Positions 32,943 to 41,225 of a stretch of DNA of 64,000 bases are shown piece by piece. How positions within the stretch are numbered: position 1 is the first letter of the stretch; each line of letters begins with the position of its first letter. The notes beneath the pieces are model-generated. The model saw nothing but the letters and a program-made list of their open reading frames with translations, ran no database searches and was not told the DNA's origin. The stretch lies in NCBI GenBank assembly GCA_002479255.1, contig DLMJ01000049.1:109586-173585 (forward strand), read 5' to 3'. The DNA is from Candidatus Binatus soli. GTDB lineage: Bacteria; Desulfobacterota; Binatia; Binatales; Binataceae. A program made the position numbers and the translations under genes.

Positions 32943-33269
32943 ATGGCATCTCTTGGTCAAGTGACATTCGTCGGGAGCAGCGGCAACAAATACGTCTTTG
33001 AAATTTACGCTCTAGACACAAAGTTCAAAGATGATTTCGGCGCCATCTATATTTTTTCTCACCAAACCAACGTGGGCACACATACCCCCGTATATATTGG
33101 CGAAACCGACCAGCTTGGGATTCGCATCCCAAAACATGAGAAATGGCCTTGCGTAAGGCGCGAGCGCGCGACGCATATCTGCATTCATGCAGAAGCCAAC
33201 GAAAGATTAAGAAAAGCGAAAGAGCAAGACCTTATTGCGAAATATGATCCGCCCTGCAATCTTGAGTAA
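32943..33269 (+). CDS. Small GIY-YIG-like protein
   Basis: A 108-residue protein that is essentially one GIY-YIG nuclease-like fold: GAIYIF (33-36 for GIY), VYIGET (YIG, 51-54), Arg61 in GIRIPKHEKW and Glu94 in KEQDLIAKYDPPCN, the expected metal-ligand position. The order and spacing match small GIY-YIG proteins, though the arginine context is unusual. It stands alone 150 bases after the NYN gene, same strand, also AT-richer. Nuclease activity is inferred. Confidence 0.65.
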   Translation: MASLGQVTFVGSSGNKYVFEIYALDTKFKDDFGAIYIFSHQTNVGTHTPVYIGETDQLGIRIPKHEKWPCVRRERATHICIHAEANERLRKAKEQDLIAKYDPPCNLE

Positions 33270-33371
33270 ATCCTTCAGCCTCGGCTTTGTGGCCAGTTAA
33301 AAGCCAATTCGTGAACCAACTGGCGTAGGCAAGCGCAGCAGCCACCTCACCATTCGCACACCGCCCTCGAC

Positions 33372-33426
33372 GTAGCAGGCAACTCGCGCGGGCCCGTCTT
33401 CAAATCAAAGCACAGCCGGTGATCGG
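33372..33426 (+). repeat. Island direct repeat, copy 3
   Basis: 55 bases starting GTAGCAGGCAACTCGCGCGG, matching 31015-31069 at 53 positions. It marks the right edge of the island, just before the phosphodiesterase stop. Confidence 0.88.
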
Positions 33427-33429
33427 CGT

Positions 33430-34677
33430 TTAAAACTCAAGAGGGAGGCCGTCGACCGAGCGTCCAGGTTCGATTCCCAGGAAACGGGTCACCGTTGGAT
33501 GAACATCGATCATGCGCGCGCCCTTGATCTCACGGCCGCGCGGGAGCCCGCTCCCCCAACCGTAGAGAATCCCATGGATACCCGGCGTGTCGGGAGGATA
33601 GCCGTGAGCCGATACTAATCCGACACCCATAAAGGGACTCGGATAGATGTCGCGGCCAAATGTCGCCAATGGTTTCAGATACCAGGGCGCGAGATCAGGG
33701 TCGACCATGTAGTAACCCGGATGCGCCGAAAGAATCAGGTCCCCTACCCGGTCGCTCTGCCCGAGCTGCGCGAATTGCGGCTGATTGTCGCGGCGAAGCA
33801 CGTCGAACTCGTGATACGTGGCGAGCGCCTGGCAGGCGCGATCGACCTGCGACTTGTCGTCAAAGTAGACGAAACTGGTAGTCCCGGTGGTTACGTCGCG
33901 CCCGCGAATACCATGCCGGCTCAGGATTCGCCGAACATTGATGAGGTGCGTGACCGGGAGATGGCCATGGTCCGACATGACGAACAACGTGACCTGGTCC
34001 CGGTGAGGGAGCCGATCGATAGCCTCCAGCAGCCTGCCCACTTCACTGTCGGCCCGGATGATCGCCTCACGCGCGCGCTCGGAATGGAGCCCGTCGCTAT
34101 GAACTACCTCGTCCGGCTGAGCGAAGTATCCAAGGATCAGGCGCGGCCGCAGATCTCCGGGCATTTCCAGATAGTGGATGATCTCATCCGTCCGTTTCGG
34201 CTCACTGGCATACTCCGAGAGTTGCCACGGCACTTTCCGCTCAGGCGATACATAGGTCGCCAGCGCTCCGCGAGTCTTCGAGTATCGCCCAAACCATCCG
34301 AGTGCGGCCGTCCGGACCCCCTGGCGCTCGGCGACCTGATGCAGCAGTTCGCCTCCGGCGAGCCAGTCCGCATCGACGTCATGATTGAACAGCCCCAGGC
34401 GAGGATCGATGAACTGGGCGCTGACCACACCATGATTTTCGGGCCAGCATCCGGTGGAAGCTGAAACCCAGTTCGGCTCGGATATCGAAGGGAAGACCGG
34501 GGTCAAGTGATGGGTCCACACGCCTTCGGTCCGAATCCTGGCAAAATTGGGAGTTGCGACTGAATCGAGCATCGTTTCCGAGAGTCCGTCAATCATGAGG
34601 ACGATGACGATTCGGCCGGATTGCGGCTGGCGACCGGTGTTGAAGGAAGCTGCTTTCGAATGGAATGTTTGGTCCAT
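33430..34677 (-). CDS. Type I phosphodiesterase / nucleotide pyrophosphatase family protein
   Basis: A 415-residue alkaline-phosphatase-superfamily enzyme of the NPP/autotaxin type. Metal ligands and nucleophile fall in order: VLMIDGLSE (Asp), TPVFPSISEPNWVSASTG (Ser or Thr nucleophile region), GYFAQPDEVVHSDG (Asp, His), FVMSDHGHLPV (Asp-His) and SAHGYPPDTPGIHG (His). Such enzymes cleave phosphodiester or pyrophosphate bonds of nucleotides or lipids. No clear signal peptide. The ATG at 34677 is preferred; the frame reaches 34722. It is divergent from the efflux operon. Confidence 0.85.
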   Translation of the reverse strand: MDQTFHSKAASFNTGRQPQSGRIVIVLMIDGLSETMLDSVATPNFARIRTEGVWTHHLTPVFPSISEPNWVSASTGCWPENHGVVSAQFIDPRLGLFNHDVDADWLAGGELLHQVAERQGVRTAALGWFGRYSKTRGALATYVSPERKVPWQLSEYASEPKRTDEIIHYLEMPGDLRPRLILGYFAQPDEVVHSDGLHSERAREAIIRADSEVGRLLEAIDRLPHRDQVTLFVMSDHGHLPVTHLINVRRILSRHGIRGRDVTTGTTSFVYFDDKSQVDRACQALATYHEFDVLRRDNQPQFAQLGQSDRVGDLILSAHPGYYMVDPDLAPWYLKPLATFGRDIYPSPFMGVGLVSAHGYPPDTPGIHGILYGWGSGLPRGREIKGARMIDVHPTVTRFLGIEPGRSVDGLPLEF

Positions 34678-34725
34678 CGTGACTACCCTAGCAAATCGGC
34701 AGACGAGCGGGTAAAGGCGCACTGA

Positions 34726-34741
34726 TCGATCGCACGATCGA
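34726..34741. promoter_or_regulatory. Palindrome in the divergent region, operator candidate
   Basis: TCGATCG-CA-CGATCGA, a perfect 7+2+7 inverted repeat between the phosphodiesterase and efflux-operon starts. TetR-type regulators often bind such sites before YbhGFSR-like operons; no regulator gene is adjacent. Confidence 0.4.
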
Positions 34742-34803
34742 GCTAATGTTGCTATTTGTGCCAGCGCAGAGACGAATTTCGCGCAATGGTAAGGGGATCG
34801 GAC

Positions 34804-35790
34804 GTGGCATCTCGTCGGAAGAATTTAGGGATTTCAGCCATCGCGCTGCTGGTCGCCACGGCGGCCGTGGCCGCCGCCTACTTTTGGCTGTGGCGGCAAC
34901 CGACCACAAATGAGCTGGTGGTCTCCGGCGACATCGAGGCACACGAAAGCGTGCTCAGCTTCAAGACGGTGCAGTCGCGGATCGTCGAGCTTCCGTTTGA
35001 CGAGGGCCAGTGGGTAAAAGCCGGCACTCTGCTGGCGCGCCTGGAGGACCACGACTACCGGCAGCAGGTTGTGGTGGACGAGGCAGCTCTGTTGGTCCAG
35101 CAACGTCAACTCGCGCTTGCTTTGCGCAATCTGGAAGCCGCCAAGCGCACGGTGGCCATCGATCAGGCCGATCTTTGGGAGAAGACCATAGACTATCAGC
35201 GCGAGCAGGAGCTTTGGCAAAATAACGTTGCTCCGACTCAGATCCGTGACCTTGCCAAGACCGCGCTGGAGCAATCGCGCGCGGCGATTCTGCGCGACCA
35301 GGCTCTGCAAGCGGCGGCCGAGGAAAGCATCAGCGTCGCGCAGGCCAACATCAAGAGCGCGCAAGAGGGTCTGAAGCTCGCCAGGATCATCCTTGGGTAC
35401 ACAACCTTATACGCCCCCTTCTCGGGCGTCGTTCTGGTGCGAAATGCGGAACTGGGTGAAGACATGCAGCCGGGGACGCCGGTATTCACCCTGGCTGACC
35501 TCGACCACGTGTGGCTGCGCGCCTATGTCAACGAAACCGATATCGGCCGCGTTCGCTTCGGGCAGGCCGCGCTGATCACGACCGACAGCTATCCGGGGCG
35601 CAAGTATGTCGGCCGCATCTCGATGATCTCGGAAAACGCCGAATTCACGCCGAAGAGCGTCGAAACCCACGCCGAAAGGGTGACGCTGGTCTACCGGATC
35701 AGGATCGACATCGAGAACCAAAGCCACGAGCTCAAGCCGGGAATGCCGGCCGACGCCACCGTTGAACTGAGTCCGCCGGGATCGCAATGA
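34804..35790 (+). CDS. HlyD/YbhG-type membrane fusion protein
   Basis: A roughly 328-residue periplasmic adaptor. One N-terminal membrane helix (LGISAIALLVATAAVAAAYF), a biotinyl-lipoyl half (GDIEAHESVLSFKTVQSRIVE), a long coiled-coil hairpin (about 90-200, rich in Q, A, L, E) and the second lipoyl half and beta-barrel (LYAPFSGVVLVRNAELGEDM, PGMPADATVEL). The GTG at 34804 has AAGGGG 7 bases upstream; an ATG at 34786 is the alternative. It heads a five-gene operon of the ybhG-ybhF-ybhS-ybhR kind that exports drugs or other small molecules with an outer-membrane partner. Confidence 0.88.
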   Translation: MASRRKNLGISAIALLVATAAVAAAYFWLWRQPTTNELVVSGDIEAHESVLSFKTVQSRIVELPFDEGQWVKAGTLLARLEDHDYRQQVVVDEAALLVQQRQLALALRNLEAAKRTVAIDQADLWEKTIDYQREQELWQNNVAPTQIRDLAKTALEQSRAAILRDQALQAAAEESISVAQANIKSAQEGLKLARIILGYTTLYAPFSGVVLVRNAELGEDMQPGTPVFTLADLDHVWLRAYVNETDIGRVRFGQAALITTDSYPGRKYVGRISMISENAEFTPKSVETHAERVTLVYRIRIDIENQSHELKPGMPADATVELSPPGSQ

Positions 35791-36728
35791 GCGACGAAAT
35801 CGTACAGGTCGATGGATTGACGAAGCGCTTCGCGGGCGTGGTGGCAGTCGACAACCTGAGCTTCAACGCGCGCAAAGGGGAGATCCTTGGATTGGTGGGT
35901 CCCGACGGCGCGGGGAAAACGACGACGCTGCGGATTCTCGCGGGAGTTCTCTCCGCCGATGCCGGCGCCGTCCTTGTCGCCGGGCAGGATGTTCTGGTGC
36001 AGCCGGAAGCCGTCAAGAGCCGGATCAGTTATATGCCCCAGCAATTCGGCCTCTATGAGGATCTGACGGTCACCGAGAACATCCGCTTCTATGCCGACAT
36101 CTTCGAAGTCAGCCGGACCGTGAGGCAACAACGGGAAGATCAGCTGCTTGAAGCTTCGGGTATGAGCCGTTTTCGAAACCGGCTTGCCGGCCAGCTCTCC
36201 GGAGGTATGAAGCGCAAGCTTGGCATTGCCTGTGCCCTGATCCACACGCCGCAACTGCTGCTGCTCGATGAGCCCACTACCGGGGTCGATCCCGTCTCGC
36301 GCCGTGAGCTTTGGAGCATCCTTTACTCGCTGGTCTTCGAGGGGGTAACGGTGCTGGTCTCGACCGCTTATCTCGATGAGGCCGAGCGCTGCCACCGGCT
36401 GCTGCTGATGTATCAAGGCCGCCGTCTCTTCTTTGGCACTCCCGACGAGCTTAAGAACATGCTGCCCGGTGCGGTCTTGTCGATCAGCTCGCCCGATCCC
36501 CAGGCGCTCCAAACGGCGGTCGCCGGTGAGCAGGGTATTTTGAGCGCAACGGCTATGGGCGACACGCTCCATGTGGTGGTGGATGATCCTGACCGCCGCC
36601 TTGCGCAATTGCGCGCGGGATTTGAACACGCGGGAGTTCCGTTCGGCGAGCCGCGGCGCATAGCGGCGAGCGTCGAGGACGTTTTTGTTTACGTAATCTC
36701 GCAGCAAGAAACGCAGCAAGGCTCGTGA
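35787..36728 (+). CDS. ABC transporter ATP-binding protein (YbhF N-half-like)
   Basis: A 313-residue ATPase. Walker A is GPDGAGKTTTLR, with the GPDGAGKT form typical of the YbhF N-terminal cassette; the signature is LSGGMKRKLG and Walker B LLLLDEPTTGVDP. The start overlaps the adaptor stop by 4 bases (ATGA). The C-terminal about 90 residues are the regulatory extension of DrrA-type ATPases. It should pair with the ATPase encoded next. Confidence 0.93.
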   Translation: MSDEIVQVDGLTKRFAGVVAVDNLSFNARKGEILGLVGPDGAGKTTTLRILAGVLSADAGAVLVAGQDVLVQPEAVKSRISYMPQQFGLYEDLTVTENIRFYADIFEVSRTVRQQREDQLLEASGMSRFRNRLAGQLSGGMKRKLGIACALIHTPQLLLLDEPTTGVDPVSRRELWSILYSLVFEGVTVLVSTAYLDEAERCHRLLLMYQGRRLFFGTPDELKNMLPGAVLSISSPDPQALQTAVAGEQGILSATAMGDTLHVVVDDPDRRLAQLRAGFEHAGVPFGEPRRIAASVEDVFVYVISQQETQQGS

Positions 36729-36731
36729 GCA

Positions 36732-37685
36732 ATGAACGACGTACCGTCAATCGTAGTCGATCAGCTGGTGAAGCGGTTCGGCGCCTTCACCGCCGTCAAC
36801 CAGGTCAGCTTTGAAATCCGCTCCGGCGAGATCTTCGGTCTGCTGGGGCCTAACGGATCGGGAAAATCCACCATCATACGGATGCTCTGCGGCCTCCTGA
36901 CTCCCAGCTCAGGGTCCGCCACGGTCGTCGGCTTTGACGTCGCGCGCCAGGCTGAAGATGTCCGCCGGCACATCGGGTACATGTCGCAAAAATTTTCTCT
37001 CTACAACGATCTGACTGCGATCGAGAACCTTCAATTCTTCGCCGGCCTTTACGGGGTCAAGGGGCGCGCGCTCGACGAGCGCATCGCCTGGGCAATCAAA
37101 ATGTCCGGGCTCGCAGGCAGCGAGCAATTGCTGACGGGCGAGCTGTCAGGCGGTTGGAAACAGCGACTCGCTTTGGGCTGCGCCGTACTGCACCGCCCGC
37201 GGGTGCTCTTTCTCGACGAACCCACCGCCGGAGTCGATCCGCTTTCGCGCCGTCAGTTCTGGGAACTGATTCACCAGATGTCGCGCGAAGGAGTGACGAT
37301 CCTGGTCACCACCCACTACATGGACGAGGCGGAATACTGTAACCGGCTGGCCTTGATAGACGAGGGCCGGATAGTGGAGATGGGAACCCCAACGGAAATC
37401 AAGCAGACCGCCGTAAAAGGCGATTTGTTATTGATCGAATGCAGCCCGCTCGGTGGCGGACTCGCGGCCATCAAGCAGGCGCCCGGCGTGATCGACGCCT
37501 CGGTCTTCGGCGCCGCCCTGCATGTGGTAGTCAGCGCCGGGCGGGATCCTGTGACAGAACTCCCCGCCTTCCTGGCGGGTCACGACGTCCGAGTCGGCCG
37601 AATCGAACCCATCAGCCCATCGCTTGAGGACGCCTTTGTCTCTCTTACTGGAAGCCGGGCCCTCAGCAGTGAGCCTCCTCAATGA
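36732..37685 (+). CDS. ABC transporter ATP-binding protein (YbhF C-half-like)
   Basis: A 317-residue ATPase with Walker A GPNGSGKSTIIR, signature LSGGWKQRLALG and Walker B VLFLDEPTAGVDPLSRR. In enterobacterial YbhF the two cassettes are one polypeptide; here they are separate genes 3 bases apart, in the same order. The two probably form a heterodimer driving the two ABC-2 permeases that follow. Confidence 0.93.
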   Translation: MNDVPSIVVDQLVKRFGAFTAVNQVSFEIRSGEIFGLLGPNGSGKSTIIRMLCGLLTPSSGSATVVGFDVARQAEDVRRHIGYMSQKFSLYNDLTAIENLQFFAGLYGVKGRALDERIAWAIKMSGLAGSEQLLTGELSGGWKQRLALGCAVLHRPRVLFLDEPTAGVDPLSRRQFWELIHQMSREGVTILVTTHYMDEAEYCNRLALIDEGRIVEMGTPTEIKQTAVKGDLLLIECSPLGGGLAAIKQAPGVIDASVFGAALHVVVSAGRDPVTELPAFLAGHDVRVGRIEPISPSLEDAFVSLTGSRALSSEPPQ

Positions 37686-38818
37686 ATCTGCGACGAACAG
37701 CGGCCATGAGCCGCAAGGAATTCACCCAGATTCGGCGGGATCCGCATAGCCTGATCATTGTGCTCTTCCTGCCCCTGATTCAGATCCTGTTGCTCGGCTA
37801 CGGGGCGCGGCTCGATGCCAACCATATACCTGTGTACGTCCTGGACCAGGAAGGGAGCCAGGACAGTCAGGCTCTGCTCAAGGCATTTCAAGCATCGCCT
37901 TACTTCGACGTGATCAAGGCCGTTAACAACTATCACGCCCTCGTGCGGGCTATCGATGCCGACCAATGCAAGCTCGGTATTGTGATCCCCTGGAACTTCT
38001 CCGAGCGTCTTGACGATGCCGGCCGGACCAGTGTCCAAGCTATAGTTGACGGGACCGACGACAACAGCGCCCAACTCGCCGAGGGTTACGCCCAGGCGGT
38101 GGTGGCAACCTATGCCAGCAACGTGCAGCTTGAATGGTTTGGACGTCATGGTCTTGCCCAGGATGCAAGCAACCCTCTCAGTGTCGACTACCGCACCTGG
38201 TTCAACGAAGACCTGGAAAGCAAAAATTTCATCATACCGGGAACTGTCGCGCTGGTGATGGCGCTGATGGGCGCTTTGCTGTCATCGCTTACGATCGCGC
38301 GCGAGTGGGAACGTGGCACCATGGAGCAGCTGATCGCCAGTCCGGTAACCGCGCTGGAGATAATGGTGGGAAAGCTGGTTCCCTACGTGGGTATCGGATT
38401 GCTCGACGCCGCACTCTGCGCGGTCTTCGCGGTCGGCTGGTTCGGGGTGCCCTTCCGCGGCGGATTGGGGGCGTTCTTTTTCACGACAATCTTGTTCCTG
38501 ATCGTGATTCTCGGCATCGGCTACATGATCTCGGTTGCGACCAAGAGCCAGCTCGGCGCAAGCCAGTACGCGGTGCTGGTCACGCTGCTGCCTACCTCGA
38601 TGCTGTCGGGCTTCGCCTTTCCGATCGATCAGATGCCGGCGCCCATACGAGCTATCACTTACCTGGTCTATAGCCGCTATTACGTGAGCGCCCTCAAACG
38701 TATTTTTCTCGGCGGCGCGGGCATTAACGACCTTGTTCCGGAGATCGTGGCAATGACCATCTACGCGCTGGTCATCGGCTTTTTTGCCACGCGCGCGTTT
38801 CACAAAAGCCTGCAGTAG
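37682..38818 (+). CDS. ABC-2 type permease (YbhS-like)
   Basis: A 378-residue permease: one N-terminal membrane helix (LIIVLFLPLIQILLLGYGA), a large extracytoplasmic domain of about 130 residues, then five helices, with the ABC-2 signature EWERGTMEQLIASPVTALEIMVGK before TM3. The ATG overlaps the previous stop (ATGA). The usual partner for the next gene as a heterodimer. Confidence 0.92.
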   Translation: MNLRRTAAMSRKEFTQIRRDPHSLIIVLFLPLIQILLLGYGARLDANHIPVYVLDQEGSQDSQALLKAFQASPYFDVIKAVNNYHALVRAIDADQCKLGIVIPWNFSERLDDAGRTSVQAIVDGTDDNSAQLAEGYAQAVVATYASNVQLEWFGRHGLAQDASNPLSVDYRTWFNEDLESKNFIIPGTVALVMALMGALLSSLTIAREWERGTMEQLIASPVTALEIMVGKLVPYVGIGLLDAALCAVFAVGWFGVPFRGGLGAFFFTTILFLIVILGIGYMISVATKSQLGASQYAVLVTLLPTSMLSGFAFPIDQMPAPIRAITYLVYSRYYVSALKRIFLGGAGINDLVPEIVAMTIYALVIGFFATRAFHKSLQ

Positions 38819-38827
38819 AGGAAAGCC

Positions 38828-39961
38828 ATGTTCGACCGCATCTGGTGCATGATCGTCAAGGAGTTCCTACAGCTAAGGCGCGACAAGTACGCGAGGTTTC
38901 GATTGATAGTTCCGCCGATCCTCCAGATGCTCATCTACGGCTACGCAGCCACATTTGAGGTGAACCGGGTCCAGATCGCGGTGATGGACTTTGACCATAG
39001 CCAGGAAAGCCGTGACCTCTTGAGCCGCTTCACGTTTACAGGCCGGTTTGAAGTCGCGAAGGTCCTTTCCAATGAGCATGAGTTGAAATCGCTCATCGGC
39101 AGTAGCGACATCCCGATGGCGCTCAAGATCGAACCCGGCTTCGCCGAGCTGCTGCGCAAGGGACAGACCGCGCATTTGCAGGTCATCGTCGACGGCACCA
39201 ATTCCAATACCGCCCTGATCGCCGTCGGATACGTCAACCAGATCGCCAATCAGTTTTCCCAGGACTACGCGCGCGATCGACTCAATCAGATGATGCCCGC
39301 ACTCGCTGCAACCGTTCCGCAGATAAGCCTCGAGCAACGGCCGTGGTACAACCCCGACCTCAACAGTCAATGGTTTTTCGTCCCGGGAGTTATCGGCAGC
39401 ATCACGCTTATGATGGTAGTGACCCTGACCGCGTTCGCGATCGTCCGCGAACGCGAAATCGGGACACTCGAACAGATCATGGTTACGCCGATCAGGCCCT
39501 TCGAGTTGATCCTCGGTAAGACCATTCCTTTTTTCGTGGTGGGCCTGGCGGACGTTGTGCTGGTGGCGGTGGTCGGAACCCTCTGGTTCCAGGTGCCCTT
39601 TCGCGGCAACCCGCTGGTGCTGCTGCTGGGCGTCGTTCTGTTCCTTATGAGCACCCTGAACGTGGGCCTGCTCATCTCCACACTCTCATCGACCCAGCAG
39701 CAAGCCTTCGTCTTGGGGTTCTTCTTCCTCAACCCGGCTTTCACGCTCTCGGGCTTCGCCTTCCCGATCACGAGCATGCCCAAGGCCATGCAGATGATCA
39801 CCTACGCCAATCCGCTACGGTATTTTCTAGTTATCTTACGCGGCACTTTCCTCAAAGGCGTGGGCCTCGGCATCCTGTGGCCCCAGATGCTGGCGCTCGC
39901 CCTGCTGACCTCGGTTCTGCTGCTGGCCAGCGTGGCGCGCTTCCACAAGTCCATCGATTAA
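38828..39961 (+). CDS. ABC-2 type permease (YbhR-like)
   Basis: A 377-residue paralogue of the preceding permease with the same layout (TM1, periplasmic domain, five TMs) and the signature REREIGTLEQIMVTPIRPFELILGK. The N-terminus MFDRIWCMIVKEFLQLRRDK is typical of YbhR. It ends the operon; an AGGAAAG ribosome-binding site lies in the 9-base gap before it. Confidence 0.92.
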   Translation: MFDRIWCMIVKEFLQLRRDKYARFRLIVPPILQMLIYGYAATFEVNRVQIAVMDFDHSQESRDLLSRFTFTGRFEVAKVLSNEHELKSLIGSSDIPMALKIEPGFAELLRKGQTAHLQVIVDGTNSNTALIAVGYVNQIANQFSQDYARDRLNQMMPALAATVPQISLEQRPWYNPDLNSQWFFVPGVIGSITLMMVVTLTAFAIVREREIGTLEQIMVTPIRPFELILGKTIPFFVVGLADVVLVAVVGTLWFQVPFRGNPLVLLLGVVLFLMSTLNVGLLISTLSSTQQQAFVLGFFFLNPAFTLSGFAFPITSMPKAMQMITYANPLRYFLVILRGTFLKGVGLGILWPQMLALALLTSVLLLASVARFHKSID

Positions 39962-40037
39962 GAAAGCTCGTTGATGGGCTCGGCGACTTCGCTCGGCGAC
40001 AGGAAATTCATCAATTCCTTGACGGTCGTGTAACGCG

Positions 40038-41018
40038 TTACATCGCGAGGTGGAAGTGGGCGAGGATTGCGGGGCCGTTGTGCGAAAGGATTCGCGATAG
40101 CGCGAAGAGCAGCCCGAAGAAGGCGCCGAACAGGCCGCCGTTGACGCGAATCCAGTCCAGGTGCGTGCGCGTCTTCGATTCGATCTGAATTCTGATCTGG
40201 TCGTCAGAGAGCCGCGCCAGATTCTCGCGGACCATTTGCGTTATCTGACCGCGGCTTGATTCGACGGTCCTGCGCACCAGGTTGTCGATCAATCGCTGTG
40301 CAAATTGATTTGCGTAGCTGTCGGGATCGTGAAGCTGACTCCCAAACTCGTGAATTGCGCTTTCGAGCGTGTCGCGCAGCTCGGGGTCGTTTTGCAGCTC
40401 GGGAAGTCTTTTGCGCAAATTCGCCGCGATACGCGCGCCGATCGAATCCGCGCCGAGCCGACTCATCACCGCGTAGATTCGCGTGACCGTCTTCGGAAGC
40501 ATCCGCTTGAGGACGGCTTCAAGGCGATCGCGTTTCTCCGGTGATTCCAGGTATTCGATCGCATTGCTCAGTATCCGCTCGAGCCCTGCCTGCCCCAGCA
40601 CGTCGTGCAGCTTGAGCTCCTGTAGATACGTGCCGAGACGGCCGACTAGATCCATATCGCTGAGCTTGCGCCCGATCATCTGTGGCGTGAGCCATTCGTT
40701 CTCGATGGTGGCGGCGATTCCGTCGATCAGCTTCGCGCGATTACGCGGCAGCACGCCGGAGTTGGGCAGGTACCACCGCCGCTCGAAGATCATCTTGAGC
40801 GCGATGTAGTCGCATAGACCGCCGATGAGCGCCGCCTCCGCCATCGAGACCGCAATCTCCGACGAGGTTCTCCAATGCGTAAGCATCAGGGCGGCCAGGC
40901 TCACGAGGTAAACGAACGCTGAAAAAGCCAGCGTCAGATCACCTTTATGGGAAAGAAAAAAATTGGTGAAGGAGAAGTGCTCTCCGGTGCGGGTGGGCGC
41001 GTCGATGCTGATATCCAT
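40038..41018 (-). CDS. DUF445 family membrane protein
   Basis: A 326-residue DUF445 protein (YjiN/YheB-like): two N-terminal hydrophobic segments (LTLAFSAFVYLVSLAALML and an amphipathic GGLCDYIALKMIFERRW motif), a long helical middle with NSGVLPRNRAKLIDGIAATIENEWLTP, the best conserved block of the family, and a C-terminal membrane helix (GGLFGAFFGLLFALSRIL). The frame extends far upstream antisense to alaS, but the family start is the ATG at 41018. Function of DUF445 is not established. Confidence 0.8.
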   Translation of the reverse strand: MDISIDAPTRTGEHFSFTNFFLSHKGDLTLAFSAFVYLVSLAALMLTHWRTSSEIAVSMAEAALIGGLCDYIALKMIFERRWYLPNSGVLPRNRAKLIDGIAATIENEWLTPQMIGRKLSDMDLVGRLGTYLQELKLHDVLGQAGLERILSNAIEYLESPEKRDRLEAVLKRMLPKTVTRIYAVMSRLGADSIGARIAANLRKRLPELQNDPELRDTLESAIHEFGSQLHDPDSYANQFAQRLIDNLVRRTVESSRGQITQMVRENLARLSDDQIRIQIESKTRTHLDWIRVNGGLFGAFFGLLFALSRILSHNGPAILAHFHLAM

Positions 41019-41090
41019 GGATCCAGTTTGGCCGACCTTGCGCGCCGGGCCAACCACTCGCCGCAGTCCAAGCCGTGGCGACGGCAGCGC

Positions 41091-41147
41091 AGTATTAAGC
41101 CGTTGGTAGAGGCCGCGCGCGACAACGGAGCGCGGCCTCTTAATACT
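41091..41147. ncRNA. Strong bulged hairpin upstream of alaS
   Basis: AGTATTAAG (41091-41099) with CTTAATACT (41139-41147), and AGGCCGCGC (41110-41118) with GCGCGGCCT (41130-41138); a 10-base bulge separates the stems on the 5' side. Eighteen base pairs without mismatch. It sits in the divergent region between the DUF445 gene and alaS; no T-box sequence is present. Confidence 0.5.
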
Positions 41148-41225
41148 GGCCAGCCGTGCCAACGGCCAGAGGTCACCCCTGCGATTATTCTTTCCGGGCC
41201 GTCGCTCAAATAGAATCAGGACTGC

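Noticed and set aside
29533..33371. Complete insertion sequence or prophage
   Set aside because: No intact transposase, integrase, structural or replication gene is present, only direct repeats and a possible transposase tail.
41091..41225. T-box or other known riboswitch before alaS
   Set aside because: The T-box core (AGGGUGGNACCGCG) is missing, and no known riboswitch motif could be matched.
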